A stretch of DNA of 64,000 nt from Methanomethylovorans sp041447285 (GCF_041447285.1 NZ_JBGMEB010000015.1:56021-120020); one strand, 5' to 3'; numbered from the stretch's first letter, positions 54,165 through 63,894 are shown. Notes: generated from the letters alone by a model not told the origin. Made by a program: numbers and translations.

Positions 54165-57100
54165 ATGATCAATTATAATACTGATTCACTGAGTAGAACT
54201 ATAGGACTTATAGGAATTATACTCTTAACTATTCTGGTAATATCTTCAAATCCGGTTTTAGCAGCAAACGAAGTAACAGTTTCAAGGTCGATATCTGAAG
54301 GTACTGTAATTCCAGGTGGTACTTTTATAGTCACTCTTAACATAACAGCAAATCAAGACGTGTCTTCACTTGGGATAAAAGAAACGATACCAAGTGGATG
54401 GATAGTTAATGAAATCTATTCCGGCAAATTCTCTTATTCTTCAACCAATGTTAAATGGACCTTTTCAGGCACAACATCGAACATCATTGCTGGTACTCCG
54501 TATTCAATTGTTTATAGCGTCAAGGTCCCAGCCAACACAGCAGTGGGAACCTATGAAATCACTGGAAATGCAGATTATGTTTCTTCAAATGGTAGTAGCA
54601 CTGGTCAGATTAATGTTCTGGGTGATAATGAGGTTGCAGTTCAAAAAGATGATACTGCCCCGATACTCGATCTAATTGGAGACAAGTCAATTGATGAGAA
54701 TACAGTGCTAAGTTTCAATGTCTTTGCAACTGATAATGACGGAGACAGTATAACATATTCTGCTGTCGGTTTGCCTCCAGGAGCAAGCTTCAATAAAAAC
54801 TCTGGCGCATTTGTGTGGACTCCGGGATATTCCGCAGCAGGTATTTACTATGTCAAGTTTATGGCAACAGCAGGTGGTCTAACTGACTCTGAAACAATAG
54901 AAATTACAGTAAATAACATTAACAGAGTACCTGTACTTAGTTCAATAGGCAACAAGGCTGTTAATGAAAATGAATTGCTTACTTTTGTGGTTTCAGGCAA
55001 AGATTCCGATGGTGATGAATTAGCATATTCTGTTATTGGTTTACCATCTGGGGCAAGTTTCAATGCCGATTCTGGCGTATTTACTTGGACTCCTTCTTAT
55101 ACATCTTCTGGTGACTATAGTGTAACTTTCAGGGTAACAGATGGCACCATCACTGATCTCGAAACAATAACAATAACTGTGGGCGATGTAGATCGGTCAC
55201 CTGTTCTTAATGCGATTGGTAGTAAGGTAATTGATGAGAATTCATTACTAAGCTTCGCCATATCAGCCACAGATCCCGACGGTGATAATGTTGTGTATTC
55301 TGCCGCCAATTTGCCAAGTGGGGCTAGTTTCGCAAATACCGGTGCTTTCAGTTGGACTCCCGATATTGGTGCTGCTGGAACTTATGACATAACGTTCACA
55401 GCAGAATCAAAAGGTCTTACTGATTCTGATACAATTACTGTCACAGTAGTAGCTTTAACAATTGATAAAAGTGCGTTGACCACCGTCATCAATGCAGCAA
55501 AGGAAAAAGTAGCTAGTGCAGTTGCCGGAACAGAAAATGGCCAATACCCACAATCTGCTATCGATGCATTTAATTCAGCTATTGCAACTGCAGAAACAAT
55601 TTATACTGATACAGGAGTCACTCAGGCAGAAGTGGATCAGGCAGTAACAGATCTCGAATCTGCTGGGACTGTATTCGATAGTTCTGTGATAAATATTATA
55701 GATCAAACACCTCCTGCAGCTGTTACAAACCTTTACGAAATCAGTACAGGTCCAAGTTGGATACACTGGACTTGGGTTAATCCTACTGATTCAGATTTTA
55801 GTCATGTGATGATTTATTTGAATGGTGTATATATAATGGATACATCGGATTCTTACTACAATGTGACAGGTTTATCTGAGGGTACTCTTCAAACGATCAG
55901 CATTCAGACTGTTGACACTTCAGGGAATATCAATCCTACATGGGTAAACGATTCTGCAACCGCTACTATTTCTATCGATGTAACTCCTCCTGGTTCTGTA
56001 ACAAACCTTACAGAGACAAGCGCAGGCACAAGCTGGATACTATGGACGTGGACAAATCCTATTGATACTGATTATGGATATGCGATCATCTATATGGATG
56101 GTGTTCCTTTAACCTGTACTTCTGATAATTACACCAGTTTCTACAATGCAACTGGTTTATCAGAGGGAGTTACTTACACTATCGGTATCCAGACGATAGA
56201 TATGTCAGGAAACACTAATTCCGTATTGGTCAATGATTCGGCTGTTGCGTTGAAACTCCCCCAGGTCTATAATCTGTCGGGAAGTGACATCGGAAAAAGT
56301 TCAATTACTTTTGTCTGGGAAACTTCAAATGATACTTCTGGAGTGCAAATCAGCAGGGATAACGTATCTCTTGGAAACATCAGCGGATCAACATTTTATA
56401 TAGATAGTAATCTGACTGAAGAAACAACCTATAACTACGTTCTAGTACCGTACAATAGCGAAGGATTGTTCGGCATACCTGCAAGAATCAGTCTGACAAC
56501 ATCTTCTTCAGGCAGTGGTGGAAGCAGTAGTAGCAGCAGTTCCAAAAAGAGCAGTAGTGGCGGTGGTGGATCCGCTGGTAGCAATGAGGATTATGAAAAT
56601 CTTGCATTGAAAGATGTTGCTACTACATATCTTCAAAAAAATGCAAATGTTACCTATGAGTTCACAAAGTCAGGTAACGATGTCCAGTCAATTAGTTTAT
56701 ATTCACTAAAAAATTCCGGAAAAATAGCTTCTACTATAGAAGTGCTGAATAATAGATCAAAGGTAGTAAACAATAACCCTGAGGGCTTGGTATATAAATA
56801 TGTCAATATCTTTTTGGGAAATTCTGGTTTTTCCAACGGGGATAATATTAAGGATGTACGAATCAAGTTCAAGGTAAACACGTCATGGATGCAGAAAAAT
56901 GGTGTGGATCCGTCAGATGTCAAGTTGCAAAGATATAATGGTACATGGCAAGTGTTAGCTACTACTTTGATAAACAACACTGAGAGCTATGCTGTATTTG
57001 AGTCACATACACCCGGTTTCTCACCGTTCGCTATTACTTCTCAAAAGACACTCGCATCATCTGCTGAGAACACTGCAGAAACATCACAAGCAGCAGTATG

Positions 57101-57359
57101 GTCAGAAGATGCTGAAAGTAAACCTTCTCCGGAAGAAGTTGAAGGTGTAACAGAAGCGGTACAACCTGAAACAAAAAGTAAATCCGGTGTAATAGGTTGG
57201 ATATTGTTCGGTTTAGTAGCGGTCGCATTATTAGGTGCTATTGGCTGGAAAAACAAAGAATATCTGCTAGATACTGCTGATGACATACTTTACATGTTGG
57301 ATGAATTGCGCGAAGATATTCGCTCTAGATTGAATGATGCATTTAATCGGGAGAATTAA
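54165..57359 (+). CDS. Large PGF-pre-PGF surface protein with Ig-like, FIVAR and FN3 domains
   Basis: 1064 residues from ATG 54165 (GGTGG spaced six bases upstream; an earlier ATG at 54150 is less likely). A signal peptide ends near V-L-A-A-N. Then come a beta-sandwich domain, three He_PIG/cadherin-like repeats (each with G-L-P-x-G-A-S-F and F-x-W-T-P), a FIVAR-like helical bundle (V-I-N-A-A-K-E-K onward), two or three fibronectin-III-like domains with T-P-P-x-x-V-T-N-L, a Ser/Gly linker, a PGF-pre-PGF domain (Y-E-F-T-K-S-G-N; T-P-G-F-S-P-F-A-I) and a C-terminal transmembrane helix followed by a basic/acidic tail. It is an adhesin-like or S-layer-associated cell-surface protein. The PGF-pre-PGF core also occurs in the PstS-fused protein at 61069. 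Confidence 0.9.
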   Translation: MINYNTDSLSRTIGLIGIILLTILVISSNPVLAANEVTVSRSISEGTVIPGGTFIVTLNITANQDVSSLGIKETIPSGWIVNEIYSGKFSYSSTNVKWTFSGTTSNIIAGTPYSIVYSVKVPANTAVGTYEITGNADYVSSNGSSTGQINVLGDNEVAVQKDDTAPILDLIGDKSIDENTVLSFNVFATDNDGDSITYSAVGLPPGASFNKNSGAFVWTPGYSAAGIYYVKFMATAGGLTDSETIEITVNNINRVPVLSSIGNKAVNENELLTFVVSGKDSDGDELAYSVIGLPSGASFNADSGVFTWTPSYTSSGDYSVTFRVTDGTITDLETITITVGDVDRSPVLNAIGSKVIDENSLLSFAISATDPDGDNVVYSAANLPSGASFANTGAFSWTPDIGAAGTYDITFTAESKGLTDSDTITVTVVALTIDKSALTTVINAAKEKVASAVAGTENGQYPQSAIDAFNSAIATAETIYTDTGVTQAEVDQAVTDLESAGTVFDSSVINIIDQTPPAAVTNLYEISTGPSWIHWTWVNPTDSDFSHVMIYLNGVYIMDTSDSYYNVTGLSEGTLQTISIQTVDTSGNINPTWVNDSATATISIDVTPPGSVTNLTETSAGTSWILWTWTNPIDTDYGYAIIYMDGVPLTCTSDNYTSFYNATGLSEGVTYTIGIQTIDMSGNTNSVLVNDSAVALKLPQVYNLSGSDIGKSSITFVWETSNDTSGVQISRDNVSLGNISGSTFYIDSNLTEETTYNYVLVPYNSEGLFGIPARISLTTSSSGSGGSSSSSSSKKSSSGGGGSAGSNEDYENLALKDVATTYLQKNANVTYEFTKSGNDVQSISLYSLKNSGKIASTIEVLNNRSKVVNNNPEGLVYKYVNIFLGNSGFSNGDNIKDVRIKFKVNTSWMQKNGVDPSDVKLQRYNGTWQVLATTLINNTESYAVFESHTPGFSPFAITSQKTLASSAENTAETSQAAVWSEDAESKPSPEEVEGVTEAVQPETKSKSGVIGWILFGLVAVALLGAIGWKNKEYLLDTADDILYMLDELREDIRSRLNDAFNREN

Positions 57360-57377
57360 TGATCTGTGGGTGATAAA

Positions 57378-57797
57378 ATGAGACTTCTTTTTGTGTTGCT
57401 CATGATGATTGCTTTTAGCTTAAGTGTCCATGCCTGCTCAGTATCTCCTGCAGATATTGTGGATAACTCTACTGATGAAGATGAGAATGTTGATATTACT
57501 TTGCCTGTTGATAAAAATCCGGACCTTGCTGAGCAGCCGGATGCATCTGGAACCCCAGTAGAAGAAGGTGACGAGATTCACCGCTCAGGTGGCTATGGTG
57601 AAGCTCGCATAATAGATTTGGTGAAAAATGAGACTTATCAGGAAGAAAGGATAGTGAGTGATTCAGGATTGATATATTCAAAAAACGACACCATTGTGGC
57701 GGTTCAGAACGGGGAATCCAATATTCCAACAGTGGCGATTACACTGGGAGGAATCGGTTTGGTTGTAGGTGTCATTCGCTACATTCTAATGAAATAA
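57378..57797 (+). CDS. Small secreted membrane-anchored protein
   Basis: 139 residues from ATG 57378 (a GTG at 57366 is in frame; GGGTGAT favours the ATG). The signal peptide ends near V-H-A-C, possibly a lipobox. The middle is acidic with a G-D-E-I-H-R-S-G-G-Y-G-E-A-R segment, and the C-terminus has a transmembrane helix (V-A-I-T-L-G-G-I-G-L-V-V-G-V-I). It follows the large surface protein gene by 18 bp and is probably cotranscribed with it. Function unknown. Confidence 0.7.
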   Translation: MRLLFVLLMMIAFSLSVHACSVSPADIVDNSTDEDENVDITLPVDKNPDLAEQPDASGTPVEEGDEIHRSGGYGEARIIDLVKNETYQEERIVSDSGLIYSKNDTIVAVQNGESNIPTVAITLGGIGLVVGVIRYILMK

Positions 57798-58131
57798 ATA
57801 TGTATAGAACAGTGAGTTATTATTCTCTTTTTTATATTTTTTGAATTCGATTTGTTTTTTACTATTTAAAAGGAACTGAATCAATTATCTTGATTTTGAT
57901 CCTGTAATTCTCAACCAATTCCATTCTTATTATGAGGATTTCAATAAGCCTTTCATTTTGGCCGATGGTTATAGATGGTATATCAGGTGATTTTCAAATA
58001 CCATCGTTTTTCTAAATCTATATTGCATGATTTAAAATTGGTGGATGGCTACATGTTCAAATGTAAAGGAAAGTTATAGATACAAAAAGAATTAAACTTA
58101 AATTGAGTTTGAGATAAATGATTGTGGTAAC
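57798..58131. other. AT-rich gene-free stretch
   Basis: Nothing recognisable beyond T-rich tracts that could end the upstream operon and A/T-rich promoter-like sequence before the zinc-ribbon gene. Confidence 0.5.
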
Positions 58132-58308
58132 ATGTTGGTAGAATGTCCGGAATGTAAGGGAACTATTGAGGTTGCTTTCTCAAATATCATCAATGATGAT
58201 CTGGCACTTGAAGAAAATATCATTTGTCCTTATTGCAATAAAAAACTGAATCAGGTGAATCCATTAAAAAAGACTAGTGAAATATCCCACCCTACTGCTT
58301 CGCAGTGA
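58132..58308 (+). CDS. Small zinc-ribbon protein
   Basis: 58 residues. Two C-x2-C pairs, C-P-E-C (residues 5-8) and C-P-Y-C (32-35), form one zinc-ribbon site, as in many short archaeal regulators and RNA-polymerase-associated proteins. The stop codon lies inside a strong terminator hairpin, which supports a real transcript. Function unknown. Confidence 0.72.
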   Translation: MLVECPECKGTIEVAFSNIINDDLALEENIICPYCNKKLNQVNPLKKTSEISHPTASQ

Positions 58309-58323
58309 GGGTGGAGCTTTTTT
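58287..58323 (+). terminator. Terminator overlapping the zinc-ribbon gene end
   Basis: CCACCCTACTGC pairs with GCAGT-G-AGGGTGG (one bulged G) around a TTC loop, giving about 12 bp, followed by a run of six T. One of the strongest terminators in the window. Confidence 0.75.
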
Positions 58324-59425
58324 CGAGTACTTACATCATTTGGACAATAGTATTGATGTATTATCCATCTGTAAGTCTGTTTGTTGAAGATTATCAGAGA
58401 ACTTCTACTTCTGATACCTCACCCACAGAGCATTTTGTGCTAGGAACTTTTTATGTTGTTTATTGCACCATTTTGTCTCTGTCGATTACATTTTCACAAT
58501 AACATCTCGTATTTTACAGCAAAGTAGGGACACTATCAGCCAAAGAAAAAGAAATATATCCTCGAGTTTTTACCTTAAAGCCAGATACTTATTTTCTATT
58601 TTTTCGTATATCTTTTTATCATCACATTCTAAGATATCGAGTTCATTGCAATTGCCGATGGCAAATCTGGTATATTCAGCGCATTTATTTTGAAATCTAC
58701 AGATCATATATATCTGCCCCACATAATTATATGTTACATCTCCAGTCATCTTGTAGTAAATTCTTGTTTATCAATTTATATTATTTAGAGTTAATCTATA
58801 GGGTTTTTATGTTTCAATCCATGCTGTAGTGGTCCTAGCTCTTCAATTCTTGCTACATATTGCTTTTAATTACGTATGTAAATAATTTCTCTTCCTCTCA
58901 TTCTTAACACAACAAAATCCGTGGTGGAATTGATAATATCTGCCAAAAATATGCTGAAGAACAAAGATGTACTTGAGGGCCCAATGGCTGTACTAGCTAG
59001 GTGCATATTGCCGAGAGGAACAGACTACAACTAGAATCTAAATAACGAATCTTACAAGGAGAAAATACATGCAATCATCCAAAAAATCGCTTGAATTAAT
59101 ACTGATAAGTAGATAAAGAAGTTGTCTCTTCTTTCGTATATAGTTCTATTTCTACTCTATAGTAAACCGACATATAACAAAAACATTTAGAATATCTTTT
59201 TATACCTACCTGATACTTTCATTATTGTACTAAAGTGGGTATTCTCATGGCATTGCTATACAAATTAATTACTGGACTCATAGGTGTTTTAGAAGTAGAA
59301 ATGGAATAATCCCCATCTGAAAACAATTGATTACAATCAGGATTTATCATATTTATCTGATCCAAAAAATCGTAAAATAGACTTATATCGACTACAATAA
59401 GTAAAAAACCATAGGAGAAGAAATA
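58324..59425. other. AT-rich gene-free stretch with one CRISPR-repeat-like sequence
   Basis: ORFs here lack ribosome binding sites. It contains the isolated GTTTCAATCC element (58811-58847), a short protein-like fragment near 58921-59034 that ends in TAG and is not recognised, and a possible 20-codon ORF starting at about 59247 that is too short to call. Confidence 0.5.
58811..58847. repeat. Isolated 37-nt CRISPR-repeat-like sequence
   Basis: It begins GTTTCAATCC, the 5' signature of many archaeal type I/III CRISPR repeats, and its 37-nt length and later GCTCTTCAAT segment resemble repeats I recall from Methanosarcina genomes. There is one copy only, with no spacer-repeat periodicity and no cas genes. 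It could be a relic of a lost array. Confidence 0.35.
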
Positions 59426-59614
59426 ATGGAACAATTTTGTTCATATTGTGGAAAAGAAATTATTGGGCAGATTAGGAACAGAGAATGTTTTTTGTGTATG
59501 AGGTGGCTGCCAACTTGCCAAAATTGCATTGATAATTTTGTACCAAACTGCATTAGTTGTGTATTGGGTGAGGAGTACACCAAAAGAGTAGGTGATTTAT
59601 GCTTGCAGCAATAA
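59426..59614 (+). CDS. Small cysteine-rich zinc-binding protein
   Basis: 62 residues with four C-x2-C pairs (residues 5/8, 21/24, 31/34 and 42/45) and one more cysteine near the end, enough for two zinc sites in a compact treble-clef or zinc-ribbon fold. GGAGAAG stands seven bases before the ATG. The stop lies in the loop of a perfect 10-bp hairpin shared with the convergent 40-aa gene. Function unknown; small proteins like this are often regulatory or toxin-antitoxin parts. Confidence 0.75.
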   Translation: MEQFCSYCGKEIIGQIRNRECFLCMRWLPTCQNCIDNFVPNCISCVLGEEYTKRVGDLCLQQ

Positions 59615-59624
59615 TGCAAGCATA
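59598..59624. terminator. Bidirectional terminator between two small genes
   Basis: TATGCTTGCA (59598-59607) and TGCAAGCATA (59615-59624) form a perfect 10-bp stem with a 7-base loop that includes the stop codon of the Cys-rich protein. It can end transcription of both convergent genes. Confidence 0.65.
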
Positions 59625-59653
59625 TCAATCATAAATATTAATAACAAAGTACG

Positions 59654-59776
59654 CTATTGTTGCTGATCGGAATAAAATATCTTGTAAACACATTTTTTCA
59701 TAAAAATATAGATCTTATACCCGATGAATAGGTCTAAAAGAAACGCTATAGCGAATATAATTTGTAAATTTGACAT
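59654..59776 (-). CDS. 40-residue membrane peptide
   Basis: Starts M-S-N-L-Q-I-I-F-A-I-A-F-L-L, with GGAGG (59783-59787) six bases before the ATG and a TATA-like ATATTTATATTTG about 45 bp before that. One hydrophobic segment (residues 5-20, into Y-K-I-Y-I-F) precedes a basic stretch (M-K-K-C-V-Y-K). The stop is TAG. The good signals argue for a real gene; the size and single helix recall small stress, toxin or membrane-regulator peptides. Confidence 0.6.
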   Translation of the reverse strand: MSNLQIIFAIAFLLDLFIGYKIYIFMKKCVYKIFYSDQQQ

Positions 59777-60220
59777 GTTTTTCCTCCACAAAGGATAGGT
59801 GTTTTACTATTACAATACAAATATAAATATTAGACCCACATATATTCTATAAGTACTAATTGCAGATTCTGAAGAACTCAACCAGATATCTCATAGGTTT
59901 AACCGTGGGAAAAGTTGCATATCTAAGAAAATAAGTAAAGCTCTATAGATGCTGAAATGAAATATGCGTGAAATACTCTTCTAAAGGTTTTTGTCTCACA
60001 GAGGATTTCGAAAAACCCCAGGACTTAAAAATGTCTTTTATACCATTTATAAATAATCGGTTAAAAATTTAGGTTTATCGAAATCCTCCACAGTTAATCC
60101 AGATGTTTTGAGTCTGCTGGTTGGAGTCTCTCCAAGCAAAGTATCCTAACGCAGTCACCGTCATTGAGGGATCAAAATATAAAAATAGAAAGTACCAGTT
60201 ATATAACCAACACAGAGTAA
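59777..60220. other. AT-rich gene-free stretch
   Basis: Holds the promoter of the 40-residue peptide near 59790-59830. A 41-codon protein-like fragment (60112-60234) without a start codon overlaps the end of the DUF1699 gene and is not called. No strong structure was seen. Confidence 0.5.
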
Positions 60221-60619
60221 TTAGTTATTCCTAACAAGGAATGAAATAAAATCCTGGCTGAGCCTGGTCTCTCTTACCATTATATCAATAATGTCCTCTT
60301 CCTGCATGCCATCCTGGCGATACTCCTTGATGCGGTCGTACACATGTGGGGAGACCTCAGAGTACTCATTGATATCCTTACGGTGTCCCCACACATCACC
60401 TTCAAGTAATTCAATACCTTTCATTTTAAGGAACATTTTTGTAGAGCTGGATATGGTTCTCTTATAAGAAGTTGGAATGTGGAGAGCTTTAATCTGCGGA
60501 CACTTCGTTATAAGTGATAATATGTCTGTGTTAGATGGTCTGAATGCAAGGTGCACTATATCTTCATTTGGGCTTAACGTCTCGATTTCTTCTTTAGAAC
60601 TGACAACTCTTATTTTCAT
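60221..60619 (-). CDS. DUF1699 family protein
   Basis: 132 residues: M-K-I-R-V-V-S-S-K-E-E-I then V-H-L-A-F-R-P-S near 22 and an alpha/beta fold with K-A-L-H-I-P-T-S-Y-K near 46. The family is restricted mostly to methanogenic archaea and has no assigned role. It is a single gene flanked by gene-poor DNA. Confidence 0.85.
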   Translation of the reverse strand: MKIRVVSSKEEIETLSPNEDIVHLAFRPSNTDILSLITKCPQIKALHIPTSYKRTISSSTKMFLKMKGIELLEGDVWGHRKDINEYSEVSPHVYDRIKEYRQDGMQEEDIIDIMVRETRLSQDFISFLVRNN

Positions 60620-61068
60620 TGCTTAACCTCTGTGAATCTTAAATATCGTTTTTTCACGTAAAATTTTAAAACCCCTTTCTTTTTACAGATAAAAAGTTCT
60701 ATTTAAAGCTTACTGGATTACTTTTATACTAATAGTATAGTGCATGTGTATTTTTATGAAGTATGTGGACTAGAAATTCGAATAAATGGTCATTCACTCA
60801 TTTTAGCCTAATAGTATTAGCCATTCTTCAATTCCTTTACAACGCAAAATAACAGGTTCTAACGGCGCTAGAATCGTTTCCCAGTACAAATAGGTGGGTA
60901 GAATTGTTGCGTAGTTAAAAAACCGAATTTTGAAATTAACTAAGTAATATTGCTACCTCTGGAATTCTATATAGTTCCATTGCATAAAAGTTATCTTGAA
61001 TACCAATAGTTTACTTACATTTGAAAATTTAATAAAAACACGAATATGTAACATTGGATGATGGTTTT
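60620..61068. other. AT-rich gene-free stretch
   Basis: Promoter region for the divergent DUF1699 and PstS-fusion genes; no ORF or strong structure was recognised. Confidence 0.5.
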
Positions 61069-63042
61069 ATGGATGGTACAATAGTAAAAGATTCAAGTAG
61101 ATTCATCTCTAAATTTTTAATTATATTGATACTAATAAGCATAATAGGTTCCGCAGATAACATCTACCCTGTACAAGTTGCTGCTGAAGAAGTTACACCC
61201 ATTCTCTCAGCAGCCAAACAGAGTATTATCGTAAAGGGATCAGATACAGTTCTCCCCTTAGGTCAGGTAGAGGCTGAAGAGTTCATGCAAAAGAATCCGG
61301 ACAAGAGCATCACAGTAATTGGGGGTGGCTCAGGGGTGGGAATTGCTGCTCTTATCGATGGTGAAGTGGAGGTTGCCATGGCTTCTAGGGATATGAAAGA
61401 TTCCGAAATAGAAGAAGCAAAACAAAAAGGCATCAATCCTGTGAAGACAGTAATTGCTATGGATGGGATTGCAGTTGTTGTTAACCCTGAAAACCCTGTA
61501 ACTCGATTAACATTCCCTCGGCTCCAGGAGATATACGATGGAAACATAAGCAACTGGAAGGATGTTGGTGGTGAAGATAGGCCAATTACAGTAATCGGTC
61601 GTGATAGTAGCTCTGGAACATATGAATACCTCAAAGAAGAAGTTCTTAAAGGAAGAGAATATCGCCAAGATATGCTTGTACAACCAGCCACCGGAGCTAT
61701 TGTACAAGAAGTAGCTCAGAATAGAGGTGCTATAGGATACATAGGATACGCATACCTTGATAACAATGTAAAAGCTCTTGCTCTTAATGATGGAGATGGT
61801 TTTGTCGAAGCTACCAACGAGGATATACTCAATGGAGGATACCCCCTAGCAAGGAAACTTTATTTCTATACAGATGGACAACCAACTGGACTTACTAAAG
61901 GTTTCATTGACTTTATCATGACTGACGAAGGTAAACAGATCATTAATGCTGTGGGCTACATTCCCACTTCTGGATCTACGTTCATTGATTTAGAAGCTCC
62001 CCAACTTGAACATGTTACTCCTGCTAAAGGTTATACTTTTGAAGCTGGAACAACAGATGTAAGCGTTCGTTTTGATTACAGTGATTCTCAGACCGGTATC
62101 AATACAAATGCCAGTATCTTCAAATTTGACGGCATCGATGTTACAGATAGTGTAAACATCACAATAACAGACTCATATTCTTTGTATATTGCAAGAGGTT
62201 TATCTGTAGGAGATCATTCGGCATCCTTTTACGTTGTTGATAATGTAGGTAATGAACAGACCTTCAGTACCCATTTTACAATCTCAGCTGCTAAGCAGAG
62301 CAACGAGGGTGATTCCTCTTCTTCTTCCTTTTCCTCCTCTTCTTCTTCAAGAGTTAGTGGGAGTAGCGGTGGAGCACCTACAGGTGACAGATATGAAAAT
62401 GTCCTTTTAAAGGAGGTGCAGAACATCTTTGTCACAAAGGACAAATATATCACTTACAGTTTCAAGAAAGAGGGAAATAAAATCACATCAATACAATTCC
62501 TTAGTCTTAAAAACTCTGGAAATATACAGGCGACAATTGAAGTGCTGAAAGATAAATCCTCCTTTGCAAAAAGCAATGCTCCTGGTCAGATATATCAGCA
62601 AATGAATATTTGGGTTGGTAAGGTCGGCTTCGTTGTTCCTGAGAATGTGAATGATCTTAAGGTCAATTTCAAGGTAGAGAAAAAATGGCTGGAAGAGAAC
62701 AATATTGAAACTGACACCGTGAAGCTTTACAGGTATGCAGATTCCTCATGGAAAGCACTTCCTACTACTACTGCTGGAGAAGACGAAAGTTACATCTATT
62801 TCGAAAGCCAGACCCCTGGATTTTCACCATTTGCAATTATCTCTGAAACCGAAGCTCAGGAAGTTTCAGAGGATGTAATGAAATCTGTGAATGAAGAGGC
62901 AAAGGCTATGGCTGCAGTTGAAGATGCGTATCCAGCTGATAAAAACACAGTAAAAAGTAAATTAAATGTTTTTCCAATCGTGGTATGTGTTATCGCTATC
63001 CTGCTCGCAGGTGCATATATTGTTTACAGGAAACGAGGATGA
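61069..63042 (+). CDS. PstS-like phosphate-binding domain fused to PGF-pre-PGF surface domain
   Basis: 657 residues from ATG 61069 (an in-frame TTG at 61054 is possible). After a signal anchor, residues about 45-310 match PstS: G-S-D-T-V-L-P-L near 56, G-G-G-S-G-V-G-I near 85, M-A-S-R-D near 103, G-R-D-S-S-S-G-T near 178. A beta-rich linker domain (about 315-405), a Ser-rich spacer, a PGF-pre-PGF domain (about 435-595; T-P-G-F-S-P-F-A-I) and a C-terminal transmembrane helix follow. It would capture phosphate (or a related oxyanion) at the cell surface. No pstC, pstA or pstB is in the window, so coupling to transport is unknown. Confidence 0.9.
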   Translation: MDGTIVKDSSRFISKFLIILILISIIGSADNIYPVQVAAEEVTPILSAAKQSIIVKGSDTVLPLGQVEAEEFMQKNPDKSITVIGGGSGVGIAALIDGEVEVAMASRDMKDSEIEEAKQKGINPVKTVIAMDGIAVVVNPENPVTRLTFPRLQEIYDGNISNWKDVGGEDRPITVIGRDSSSGTYEYLKEEVLKGREYRQDMLVQPATGAIVQEVAQNRGAIGYIGYAYLDNNVKALALNDGDGFVEATNEDILNGGYPLARKLYFYTDGQPTGLTKGFIDFIMTDEGKQIINAVGYIPTSGSTFIDLEAPQLEHVTPAKGYTFEAGTTDVSVRFDYSDSQTGINTNASIFKFDGIDVTDSVNITITDSYSLYIARGLSVGDHSASFYVVDNVGNEQTFSTHFTISAAKQSNEGDSSSSSFSSSSSSRVSGSSGGAPTGDRYENVLLKEVQNIFVTKDKYITYSFKKEGNKITSIQFLSLKNSGNIQATIEVLKDKSSFAKSNAPGQIYQQMNIWVGKVGFVVPENVNDLKVNFKVEKKWLEENNIETDTVKLYRYADSSWKALPTTTAGEDESYIYFESQTPGFSPFAIISETEAQEVSEDVMKSVNEEAKAMAAVEDAYPADKNTVKSKLNVFPIVVCVIAILLAGAYIVYRKRG

Positions 63043-63118
63043 AAGGAGCACTTAAAAGCATAATGAGCAGTATATACAGTAATAAACATTCAATGGTGAT
63101 TTAAAAGGAGAAGACATA

Positions 63119-63676
63119 ATGAGCACTCAAAAGAATCCTGTATGTCCGGTAGAAAGGTCCGGTAGCCTTGATAATCGGATAAGAAGATGGTTACAAAATC
63201 CCAGAAAGATCCTCAATCCATATGTTAAGGAAGGAATGACAGTTTTGGAGGTAGGGTGTGGTCCAGGTTTTTTTACAATTGATCTGGCTCGGATGGTTGG
63301 GGATGACGGTAGGGTAGTGGCTGCTGACTTGCAGGAAGGAATGCTTCAGAGACTACAAGAAAAGATACAGGGATCTGAAATCGAGCACAGGATTGCATTG
63401 CATAAGTGCACTGAAGATAAGATTGGTGTGTCTGGAAAGTTTGATTTGGTATTTTTGTTCTATATGGTTCATGAAGTTCCAAATAAAAAAGCATTTTTCA
63501 ATGAATTGAGTTCAGTGCTTAAAACAAATGGTAAAATCTACATGGTAGAGCCACCATTCCATGTTTCAAAAAAGGATTTTGAAGAAAGCATCTTAAAAGC
63601 CAATCTTTCGGGGCTTATAGTTGAATCCAGACCGAAACTATTCCCTAACAAAACAGCATTATTAAAAAAGATATGA
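63119..63676 (+). CDS. Class I SAM-dependent methyltransferase
   Basis: 185 residues. Motif I is V-L-E-V-G-C-G-P-G-F near residue 41; V-V-A-A-D-L-Q near 63 and G-K-I-Y-M-V-E-P-P near 137 follow. The pattern is UbiE/COQ5-like and typical of small-molecule or arsenite-methyltransferase-like archaeal proteins; the N-terminus has a single C-P-V segment but not the three-cysteine arrangement of ArsM. AAAGGAG precedes the ATG. Acceptor unknown. Confidence 0.85.
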   Translation: MSTQKNPVCPVERSGSLDNRIRRWLQNPRKILNPYVKEGMTVLEVGCGPGFFTIDLARMVGDDGRVVAADLQEGMLQRLQEKIQGSEIEHRIALHKCTEDKIGVSGKFDLVFLFYMVHEVPNKKAFFNELSSVLKTNGKIYMVEPPFHVSKKDFEESILKANLSGLIVESRPKLFPNKTALLKKI

Positions 63677-63894
63677 AAATATCTTTCATTCCATAGATAA
63701 ATGCAGAAGCAACTCGATCCTCTTGGATTGCAGTTCCTAAAAAAGAATTATTCAGGATGCCATGTTTTCAACATTTAGATCCCTACGCCCTATATACGAT
63801 ATATAGATACATATATTGTATTTGCATAAAACTTATCTACTGTCCACCTAAAACCGATTTATACTAACTTACATATAGGGTCCTTGTAGTATCC
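63677..63894. other. Gene-free end of the window
   Basis: Contains an A/T-rich stretch with short palindromes near 63801-63815 and nothing else recognisable. Confidence 0.45.

Noticed and set aside
59247..59309. 20-codon ORF with a TATA-like box upstream
   Set aside because: Too short and without a convincing ribosome binding site.
59597..59653. Pyrrolysine readthrough of the 40-residue peptide stop (TAG)
   Set aside because: The 18-codon extension is simply the terminator hairpin read in frame; its hydrophobic look comes from that repeat structure.
60112..60234. 41-codon protein-like fragment without a start codon
   Set aside because: Overlaps the end of DUF1699, has no start or ribosome binding site, and is not recognised.
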